This document shows positions 57,471-64,000 of a stretch of DNA of 64,000 bases, in pieces. The position numbers and the translations under genes were made by a program. The DNA is taken from positions 2,224,998 to 2,288,997 of the forward strand of contig NZ_KB889963.1 in assembly GCF_000372845.1 (NCBI RefSeq). The letters run 5' to 3'. The stretch's first letter is position 1. Each line of letters opens with the position of its first letter. Below the pieces are notes generated by a model. That model saw only the letters and a program-made list of their open reading frames with translations. It was not told the origin of the DNA and ran no database searches. This DNA is from Methylocystis rosea SV97 (GTDB lineage: Bacteria; Pseudomonadota; Alphaproteobacteria; Rhizobiales; Beijerinckiaceae).

Positions 57471-58736
57471 GTGGCGGGCGTGGGTTGTGCGCGGAGCCTT
57501 GAGGCTAAGCGCGTCTTGCTGATCGTCGGCGGGGGGATCGCCGCGTATAAATCGCTGGATCTCGTGCGGCGCCTGCGCGCGCGCGGCGCGCGGGTGCGCG
57601 TCGTCATGACGGCGGCGGCCAAGGAGTTCGTGACGCCGCTCGCCTTCGTCAGCCTCGCGAATGAAAAAGTCTACGACGATCTCTTCTCCGCAACCGACGA
57701 GCAAGAGATGGGCCATATCCAGCTGTCGCGGGACGCCGACCTTCTCGTCGTCGCGCCCGCGACGGCGCATATTCTCGCGCGCGCCGCGCGCGGCCTCTGC
57801 GACGATCTTGCGACCACTCTACTGCTCGCAACCGACACGCGCGTCCTTTATGCGCCGGCGATGAATGTGCGCATGTGGCTTCACCCTGCCACCCAGCGCA
57901 ACGTCTCGACGCTGCATGGCGACGGCGCCTGGTTTGTGGGGCCAAACGTCGGCGACATGGCCTGCGGCGAATATGGACCCGGGCGCATGAGCGAGCCGCT
58001 GGAGATCGTCCAAGCGATCGAGGCCGCGCTGAAGCAGGACACAAGGCTGCCCGCCCCCGAAGGCCTATCGATGCGCGGCGGCGCGCTCGAAGGGCTGCAT
58101 GTCGTCGTGACCTCCGGCCCCACCCATGAACCGATCGATCCGGTTCGCTATATCGCCAATCGCTCGTCAGGACGGCAAGGGCACGCCATTGCGGCGGCGG
58201 CGGCGCGCGCAGGGGCGCGCGTGACGGTGATCTCGGGGCCGGTCGCCCTCCCGGATCCCCCCGGCTGCGAGACCATACATATAGAGAGCGCGCGAGACAT
58301 GCTGGCCGCCGTAGAGGCCGCGCTTCCTGCGGATATATTCGTCGCCGCAGCGGCGGTCGCCGATTGGCGCGCGGAGCCGGCGGTCGACAAAATCAAGAAG
58401 GGCGAGCGCGGCGCGCCGAGTCTGTCGCTTGTCGAAAATCCCGACATTCTTGCGAGCGTCTCACGCGGACCGAACCGCCCGCGCTTGGTCGTCGGCTTTG
58501 CGGCGGAAACGCGCGACCTTATCCGCCACGCGCAGGAAAAGCTCGCCCGAAAAGGATGTGATCTCATTGTCGCCAACGACGTCAGCGAGGGAACCGGCGT
58601 ATTTGGCGGGGCCATGAACCAGGCCCATCTCGTCTCGCGAGCGGGCGTCGAAGACTGGCCGCGTCTTCGCAAGGAAGACGTCGCGGAGCGGCTCGTGGCG
58701 CGCCTTGCGCAGTTGATCGGCGGCGAAATGTCATGA
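57471..58736 (+). CDS. coaBC: Phosphopantothenoylcysteine decarboxylase/synthetase
   Basis: 421 residues from a GTG. The CoaC half (1 to about 190) has the flavin-binding [20 protein letters not shown], the catalytic-histidine region [35 protein letters not shown] and the active-site cysteine [13 protein letters not shown]. The CoaB half has [40 protein letters not shown] and the synthetase loop AVADWRAEP. It catalyses two successive steps of coenzyme A synthesis. It overlaps dut by 4 bases (ATGA). Confidence 0.96.
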   Translation: MAGVGCARSLEAKRVLLIVGGGIAAYKSLDLVRRLRARGARVRVVMTAAAKEFVTPLAFVSLANEKVYDDLFSATDEQEMGHIQLSRDADLLVVAPATAHILARAARGLCDDLATTLLLATDTRVLYAPAMNVRMWLHPATQRNVSTLHGDGAWFVGPNVGDMACGEYGPGRMSEPLEIVQAIEAALKQDTRLPAPEGLSMRGGALEGLHVVVTSGPTHEPIDPVRYIANRSSGRQGHAIAAAAARAGARVTVISGPVALPDPPGCETIHIESARDMLAAVEAALPADIFVAAAAVADWRAEPAVDKIKKGERGAPSLSLVENPDILASVSRGPNRPRLVVGFAAETRDLIRHAQEKLARKGCDLIVANDVSEGTGVFGGAMNQAHLVSRAGVEDWPRLRKEDVAERLVARLAQLIGGEMS

Positions 58737-59194
58737 AAGTCGCGATCCGCCGACTACCGAACGCCGAAGGGCTGCCATCCCCGGCTTACGCCAGCGAAGG
58801 CGCAGCGGGGCTTGATCTCCACGCCGCGCTGGCGCCGGGGCAAAAGCTGGTGCTGGAGCCTGGCGCCCGCGATCTCATCCCTACAGGGCTCTCGATCGCG
58901 TTGCCTCAAGGCTATGAGGGACAGGTTCGCCCGCGATCCGGTCTCGCCGCAGAGCACGGAGTCACCGTGCTCAACGCGCCGGGCACCATCGACAGCGACT
59001 ATCGCGGCGAGATCAAGACGCTGCTGATCAATCTCGGGGGGCAGCCTTTCGAGATCGTTCGCGGCATGCGCATCGCGCAGCTCGTGATCGCGCCGGTGAC
59101 GCATGTGATGCTTGAGGAGGTCGATGATCTCGACGCAACGACGCGCGGCGCCGGCGGCTTCGGGTCGACGGGCGTGAGCGGAGAAGGCGCGTGA
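58733..59194 (+). CDS. dut: Deoxyuridine triphosphatase
   Basis: 153 residues with all five dUTPase motifs: [42 protein letters not shown] with the catalytic Asp, [10 protein letters not shown] and the C-terminal [10 protein letters not shown]. It hydrolyses dUTP to dUMP as a trimer. The gene is coupled to coaBC upstream and to an rrf2 gene downstream by overlapping start/stop codons. Confidence 0.97.
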   Translation: MKVAIRRLPNAEGLPSPAYASEGAAGLDLHAALAPGQKLVLEPGARDLIPTGLSIALPQGYEGQVRPRSGLAAEHGVTVLNAPGTIDSDYRGEIKTLLINLGGQPFEIVRGMRIAQLVIAPVTHVMLEEVDDLDATTRGAGGFGSTGVSGEGA

Positions 59195-59640
59195 TGAAGC
59201 TTCTGCCGCGCACCGCTCGCTTCGCGCTCATGGCGACGCTCGACGTGGCGCTTCATGCACGGGGCCGGCCGGTGTCGTCAAAGCAGCTCGCGGCGCGTCA
59301 CGATCTCCCTCCGCGACGATTGGAGACGGTCCTGCAGGCCTTGGTGAGAGCGGGGATTCTCAAAAGCGTAAGAGGGCCAGCAGGAGGCTATGCTCTGGCG
59401 CGCGAGAGGCGTCGTCTTTCAGTCGGCGAGATCGTTCGCGTCGCCTTGCGGGCGGAAGAGGAAGAGGCGCCGGACGTGGCGCCGCCGCTGCTCTCGGCGG
59501 TGCTGGAGCCGATCATCGCTGAAGCGGAAGAGAGCGCGCTCCGGCAATTAGACGACGTGACGCTCGACGATCTGCACGCCCGCGCGGTCGCGCTCGGTTT
59601 TGGAGAAAGGCCGGACGCGAGCGGCGCTTTTGAGATATGA
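59194..59640 (+). CDS. Rrf2-family regulator without cysteines
   Basis: 148 residues; the ATG at 59194 overlaps the dut stop, and a GTG one codon earlier is possible. The winged helix is clear: [39 protein letters not shown] and the wing [20 protein letters not shown]. No cysteine is present anywhere, so it cannot bind an iron-sulfur cluster as IscR, NsrR or RirA do. It probably senses through another ligand or acts constitutively. It is in the coaBC-dut transcript. Confidence 0.85.
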   Translation: MKLLPRTARFALMATLDVALHARGRPVSSKQLAARHDLPPRRLETVLQALVRAGILKSVRGPAGGYALARERRRLSVGEIVRVALRAEEEEAPDVAPPLLSAVLEPIIAEAEESALRQLDDVTLDDLHARAVALGFGERPDASGAFEI

Positions 59641-59683
59641 AGCGCGCGAGCCGGCAAAGTTGCCGGATGGCGAGGAGGCGCGC

Positions 59684-60457
59684 ATGACCTATGACACGAT
59701 TGCAGTCGAGACGCAGGGCCGAGTCGGACTGATCCGTCTCAACCGGCCTGAAGCGCTCAACGCATTGAACGCACAGCTCATCGCCGAGCTCGACGACGCG
59801 CTCGCAGAGTTTGAATCAGACGACGGCGTCGGCTGCGTCGTCCTCACCGGCTCCGAGAAGGCCTTCGCCGCTGGCGCGGACATCAAGGAGATGCGCGACA
59901 AGGGCTTCGTCGACGCCTTCCTCGACGATTTCATCGGCCGGTGGGACGTCGTGGCGCGGGCCCGCAAGCCCATCATCGCCGCCGTCTCTGGGTTCGCACT
60001 GGGCGGCGGCTGCGAAATCGCGATGATGTGCGACTTCATTCTCGCGGCGGACACGGCGATCTTCGGCCAGCCGGAAATCAAGCTTGGCGTGATTCCCGGC
60101 GCCGGCGGCACGCAGAGGCTGACCCGCGCCGTCGGCAAGGCCAAGGCGATGGATCTCATACTGACGGGTCGGATGATGGGCGCCGAGGAGGCCGAGCGCG
60201 CCGGCCTCGTCGCGCGGATTGTTCCGGCCGCCGATCTTCTCGCCGAGGCGACCAAGACGGCGGCGACGATCGCGTCTATGTCGCTTCCTGCTGTGCTCAT
60301 GGCCAAGGCGGCGGTCAACCGCGCTTTTGAATCGACGCTCGCGGAAGGAATTCGGCACGAGCGAGGGCTTTTCTATTCACTTTTCGCCACGGGCGATCAA
60401 AAGGAAGGCATGAACGCCTTCGTGGAGAAGCGGAAGCCGGCCTTCGTTAATCGATAG
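59684..60457 (+). CDS. Enoyl-CoA hydratase
   Basis: 257 residues from ATG 59684 (GAGGAGG upstream). It has the crotonase fold with oxyanion segments [15 protein letters not shown] and [15 protein letters not shown], the two catalytic glutamates in GGCEIAMM and [19 protein letters not shown], and a C-terminal trimerisation part. It hydrates 2-enoyl-CoA in beta-oxidation or related pathways. The position just before rpsT and dnaA is a conserved alphaproteobacterial order. Confidence 0.93.
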   Translation: MTYDTIAVETQGRVGLIRLNRPEALNALNAQLIAELDDALAEFESDDGVGCVVLTGSEKAFAAGADIKEMRDKGFVDAFLDDFIGRWDVVARARKPIIAAVSGFALGGGCEIAMMCDFILAADTAIFGQPEIKLGVIPGAGGTQRLTRAVGKAKAMDLILTGRMMGAEEAERAGLVARIVPAADLLAEATKTAATIASMSLPAVLMAKAAVNRAFESTLAEGIRHERGLFYSLFATGDQKEGMNAFVEKRKPAFVNR

Positions 60458-60574
60458 GGCCGCCATTGACGAACAGCGGCCGCCGCGCTTATAAACCACG
60501 CCACTTGGCCGCGATTTCGCGGCCGCTTGGTTTTTAGGCGGCGCATCGCCGTCACTTTCGAGGACACGCAAAGC

Positions 60575-60847
60575 ATGGCCAATACGAGTTCGGCCAAGAA
60601 AGCCGTTCGCCAGATCGCCCGCCGCACTTCGGTCAATCGTGCGCGTCGCAGCCGCATGCGCACTTTTGTGCGAAAGGTCGAGGAGGCGATCGCCTCGGGC
60701 GACGCCTCTGTGGCGGCGGACGCGCTGCAAAATGCCGTGCCGATCGTGATGCGCGCTGCGCAGCGCGGCGTCATTCACAAGAACACGGCCTCGCGAAAGG
60801 TTTCGCGACTGACCGCGCGAGTGAAGGCGCTGGCCGCACAGGCGTAG
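60575..60847 (+). CDS. rpsT: 30S ribosomal protein S20
   Basis: 90 residues, basic and helical: [40 protein letters not shown] and the C-terminal [20 protein letters not shown] are diagnostic of S20, which binds 16S rRNA early in assembly. A strong terminator follows 38 bases on. The frame extends upstream to 60527, but the S20 start is fixed by homology. Confidence 0.97.
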   Translation: MANTSSAKKAVRQIARRTSVNRARRSRMRTFVRKVEEAIASGDASVAADALQNAVPIVMRAAQRGVIHKNTASRKVSRLTARVKALAAQA

Positions 60848-60885
60848 AGGTTTCGCTGCGCATAGCGTGAACGCAACATTCTAAG

Positions 60886-60910
60886 AGCCCGGCGAGAGCC
60901 GGGCTTTTTT
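60886..60910 (+). terminator. Rho-independent terminator of rpsT
   Basis: AGCCCGGC-GAGA-GCCGGGCT stem followed by TTTTT. Confidence 0.93.
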
Positions 60911-61785
60911 ATTGCGCAGACGGCGACGGCAATTCGTCGCAATAAGGCCAGATGACACGGTCATGATTTTTTTTCGCAGCAATAATGCGTGATCATTCAA
61001 AATTCTCCCGATTCAATCTCTTGCAATGAAGCTGTCACGAACGGGAAAAAGCTAGGCACTTGACACGATTTTCTCGTTTGTTTCGCGCGGCGTTGGCGTG
61101 CGGCGAGCGACTCCAACGCGCCTGTCGCCTGTGGAATTTTATAGGCGGCGAATCATCGGCTTATGGCCAAAGATGACAAAAGATCGCGGCGCTCCGCTAG
61201 AGAACTCCAATCATTGTGACGGATTTAATCACGAGCGTCGTTGCGCGTGATGGCGCTGACGTGTAGCTTCTAAGGGTCGAACGAAAGGCGGTCGGCGTCG
61301 GTTTTTAATGGGCGCGCAATAATGAGGGGAACGACCTGCGTTCCCCGGCGCGGATGGGCCCAAAGTTAGACGCATTGCCGCCTTCCAGCCGTTCGGCTTG
61401 AAAACTCAAGTGATAGTTCGCAAGGGCGTAGAGTAGATTCCGTTTCCTGCGACGCGCATCAATCCGGGATTCTCGCTGATCCCGGACGAGGGGAGGCTTT
61501 TGCCATGGCGAAGAGGCGGTTGGCCGAGACAGTCGAGGGAGCGCGCAGCGTCAACGATCGCATCAGTGTGCGGTCGTTCACGGCGCCGTGCGGCGTCTGT
61601 TTCACGCAGGAGGCCAACGTCGGCAGATGCGCGCGGCTCGCGATTGGGCCGCCTACAAGAGTGCTGATTTAGCGCCGTTCGCGGCGGCAATTACTCGATC
61701 CAACTAGGTTCCTTTCGATCAGCGCCAGCGGCGAGATTCGCCGAGGGCTCCCTTTCTGGCGCTCGTTTCGGAAAAAAGGTCTGAT
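60911..61785. other. dnaA upstream region
   Basis: 875 bases with an AT-rich start (60950-61075). TTGACA at 61061 could be the -35 of a dnaA promoter with a long leader. I found no clear DnaA box (TTATCCACA), so a chromosomal origin is not supported. A possible 55-residue frame (61505-61672, MAKRRLAETVEGARSVNDRI..., GGGGAGG upstream) is unrecognised. Confidence 0.45.
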
Positions 61786-63288
61786 ATGTCCGATCATAGA
61801 GAACAATTGGCAGACGACGGAGTAACCGCTGAAGACCGCTCGAAATGGGACCGAGTCCGACACAGACTGAGGAGCGACCTCGGCGACGCGGTTTACAATT
61901 CCTGGTTCACGCGATTGGAACTCGAGCGCATCGACGGCGGCGCAGTGCATCTGACGGTGCCCACCAAATTTTTGAAAAGCTGGGTGCAGTCGCACTATGC
62001 GCCGCGCATCAAGGCGCGCGTGGCGAGCGAATTCTCGAAAGTAGAGCGCGTCCTCATCGACGTGCGTTCGCCTATGCGCAAGACGCGCTCGCGTGAAGAC
62101 GGCGCAGATCAGGTCGAGTCCAGCACGCCGCACTGCGTCGCGCGCGCCGTCGCGACATTCGCGCCGACTCTCGAAGCGGCCAGCGAAGGCAATGCGCGCC
62201 GCGCCAATCGCCCGATGGCCTTGCGTCACGACGCCGACGCGTTCGTCGGCTCGCCGCTCGATCGTCGGCTGTCCTTCTCGACCTTTCTCGTCGGGCCGTC
62301 GAACCAGCTCGCCTACGCGGCCGCCTGCCGCGTCGCGGAGGCGCGCGCCGGCGATCTTCCGATGTTCAATCCGCTCTACGCCCATGCGGCGGTCGGGCTC
62401 GGCAAGACGCATCTCCTGCAAGCGCTTGCACATGCGTCGAACGACAACCGCCGCCACACGATTTATCTGACGGCCGAGCGCTTTATGAGCGGCTTCGTCT
62501 CTTCGCTGACCACGCATACGTCGCTGGCGTTCAAGGAGAAGCTACGCGGCATCGACGTGCTGATCATCGACGACGTTCAGTTTCTCCAAGGCAAATCAAT
62601 CCAGCAGGAGTTCTGTCACACGCTGAACGCGCTGATTGACGCCGGCCGACAGGTCGTCGTCGCCGCCGACCGGCCGCCGTCCGAGCTCGACACGCTCGAC
62701 GAGCGCGTGCTGTCGCGATTCAAGGGCGGGCTTTGCGTGGACATCGGCCCGCTGGACGAATCCTTGCGCATAAAGATCCTCGCCGCGCGCATCGCATCGG
62801 CGAAGGAGTCGCAATCCAGTTTCCACGTGCCGCCGGAGGTCATCTCCTACGTCGCGCGCACGATCGCCACCAACGGCCGTGATCTTGAGGGCGCCGTCAA
62901 TCGGCTTCTCGCCCACGCCACGCTGACCGGGGCGCCGCTGACCGTCGAGACCGCGGAATCGGCCATTCGCGATCTCGTGCGCACTCAGGATCCAAAACGC
63001 GTCAAAATCGACGATATCCAGAAGCTCGTGGCGAGCCACTACAATATTTCACGCTCCGACATTCTGTCGTCTCGGCGCACCGCCAATGTGGTGCGGCCTC
63101 GGCAGATCGCCATGTATCTGTCGAAAGTGCTGACGCTGCGCTCGCTGCCGGAGATTGGCCGCAGATTCGGCGGCCGCGATCACACCACCGTGCTGCACGC
63201 GGTGCGGAAAATCGAGGAGCTCGCCGCCAAGGACAAAGGGCTCGCCGAAGTCATCGAACTTCTGAAGCGCATCTTGAGCGAGCAGTAG
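61786..63288 (+). CDS. dnaA: Chromosomal replication initiator DnaA
   Basis: 500 residues. Domain I is about 20-100 ([20 protein letters not shown]), with a variable linker to about 160. The AAA+ domain has Walker [15 protein letters not shown] (Lys207), Walker [17 protein letters not shown] and the sensor/box VII region [12 protein letters not shown]. Domain IV carries the DNA-binding signature [19 protein letters not shown]. It opens the origin and starts replication, and in Alphaproteobacteria also acts as a transcription factor. The start gives the usual length. Confidence 0.97.
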   Translation: MSDHREQLADDGVTAEDRSKWDRVRHRLRSDLGDAVYNSWFTRLELERIDGGAVHLTVPTKFLKSWVQSHYAPRIKARVASEFSKVERVLIDVRSPMRKTRSREDGADQVESSTPHCVARAVATFAPTLEAASEGNARRANRPMALRHDADAFVGSPLDRRLSFSTFLVGPSNQLAYAAACRVAEARAGDLPMFNPLYAHAAVGLGKTHLLQALAHASNDNRRHTIYLTAERFMSGFVSSLTTHTSLAFKEKLRGIDVLIIDDVQFLQGKSIQQEFCHTLNALIDAGRQVVVAADRPPSELDTLDERVLSRFKGGLCVDIGPLDESLRIKILAARIASAKESQSSFHVPPEVISYVARTIATNGRDLEGAVNRLLAHATLTGAPLTVETAESAIRDLVRTQDPKRVKIDDIQKLVASHYNISRSDILSSRRTANVVRPRQIAMYLSKVLTLRSLPEIGRRFGGRDHTTVLHAVRKIEELAAKDKGLAEVIELLKRILSEQ

Positions 63289-63351
63289 ACTGCGGCTTGG
63301 CTGGGTTCACGCGTAACGCGGCGACGGGCGCGCAATCGCCGCCAGCCCGTC

Positions 63352-64000
63352 TTATCGGCCGGTCTTCACCGTCGTCCACATTCTGGTGATCAGTTTCTGA
63401 ACTGTCTGATCGGGCGCCGTTACCGTAAACAGGCGTCGCATCGTGAGGTCGTTTGGATAGACCGACGGATCATTCGCGACCGCCTTGTCGATCAGCGGTC
63501 GCGACGGCGCGACGCCATTGGCGAAATTGGTGGCGATTGAATTGCGCGCGGCGATGTCGGGTCGAAGCAAATAATCGATAAAGAGATAGGCTTTGTCGAG
63601 ATGGCGCGCATCCTTTGGAATCGCGAGATTGTCCAGCGACAGGAGCGAACCCTCGGTCGGTATCGCATAAGCGATATCGACGTCGGTGCCGGCTTCGCGG
63701 GCGCGATTGCGCGCTTGCAGGCTGTCGCCCGACCAACCGATGGCGACGCAAATGTCTCCGTTCGCCAGCGCATTGATATATTCAGAGGAATGAAATTTCT
63801 TCACATAGCGGCGCAGACTTCCTAAGAGGCCGGCGGCGCGCGAAAGATCCTTTGGATTTTTAGAATTGGGATCGAGCTTCAGGTAGTTGAGCGCGATCGC
63901 GAACATGTCCTCCGGACTGTCGAGCATGTAGACGCCGCAGTCGGCGAGCTTCTTTAGATTTTCCGGCCGCAGGACCTGATCCCAGCTCGTTATCGGCTTG
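63352..64000 (-). CDS. potF: Polyamine ABC transporter substrate-binding protein, N-terminus outside window
   Basis: The frame runs from the right edge to a TAA at 63352, giving the last about 215 residues. ITSWDQVLRPENLKKLADCG, GDICVAIGWSGDSLQARNRA and IPTEGSLLSLDNLAIPKDAR match the C-terminal lobe of PotF/SpuD-type periplasmic putrescine-binding proteins, with the aromatic and acidic ligand region around IGWSGD. The transport genes would lie beyond 64000 or elsewhere. Confidence 0.88.
   Translation of the reverse strand, partial: KPITSWDQVLRPENLKKLADCGVYMLDSPEDMFAIALNYLKLDPNSKNPKDLSRAAGLLGSLRRYVKKFHSSEYINALANGDICVAIGWSGDSLQARNRAREAGTDVDIAYAIPTEGSLLSLDNLAIPKDARHLDKAYLFIDYLLRPDIAARNSIATNFANGVAPSRPLIDKAVANDPSVYPNDLTMRRLFTVTAPDQTVQKLITRMWTTVKTGR

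Noticed and set aside
61505..61672. 55-residue gene upstream of dnaA
   Set aside because: It has a fair ribosome site but no recognisable family and lies in the dnaA leader; mentioned only as a possibility.

Overview
The window is high-GC DNA from an alphaproteobacterium, most likely of the order Hyphomicrobiales (Rhizobiales). The grounds are the enoyl-CoA hydratase-rpsT-dnaA and recF/gyrB neighbourhood, SigF/NrsF-type regulation, an HWE/HisKA_2 kinase, nitrogenase-associated and CrtF-like proteins, and palindromic extragenic repeats of a Rhizobiales kind. A methylotroph or methanotroph of the Methylocystis type would fit, but nothing here (no mxa, pmo or mmo genes) proves it.

Left flank (1-10.3 kb): a WD40 gene overlaps an O-antigen-ligase-like membrane protein. 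Next come queG with a cytoplasmic GAF histidine kinase 1 bp upstream, a GST, a SIMPL-domain protein and an ArsC-like nitrogenase-associated protein. A 1213-residue protein follows that joins a complete P-type ATPase to an HlyD/RND-type periplasmic adaptor in one frame.

Genomic island (about 10.36-23.63 kb): it is bounded by a 50-bp direct repeat of the 3' part of a tRNA-Ile2(CAU) gene. The intact tRNA lies at the right end beside a tyrosine integrase (frameshifted in a TC run) and an excisionase-like gene. Cargo includes an M14 carboxypeptidase-vWA protein with a small overlapping partner, an SGNH hydrolase, several small proteins, a PsiE-like membrane protein, an ISL3 transposase fragment and a truncated patatin gene.

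Middle (23.8-37.1 kb): a class II aldolase gene converges on mtnA, suggesting 5'-methylthioadenosine salvage. The section also has an Anbu proteasome-like peptidase, a Sua5-type tRNA modification enzyme, an Ntn-hydrolase, pgi, a CrtF-like methyltransferase, tRNA-Arg(CCG), a MarR-DUF1398 pair with twin operators, and a cold-shock gene followed by small proteins of unknown role.

Metal-stress block (37.2-41.7 kb): a bufferin operon (bufA1-bufB-bufC-doxX), an ECF sigma factor with its NrsF anti-sigma, and a second bufferin precursor. Both precursor genes have the same SigF-type promoter (GTAACC, 16 bp, CGAA), which ties the block into one regulon.

Right part (41.9-64 kb): a glutaminase-STAS-cNMP fusion, an RND efflux pair with an inverted repeat at its ribosome binding site, a divergent SHMT, gyrB, an alcohol dehydrogenase, recF, coaBC-dut-rrf2, enoyl-CoA hydratase, rpsT, dnaA and the end of a polyamine-binding protein gene.
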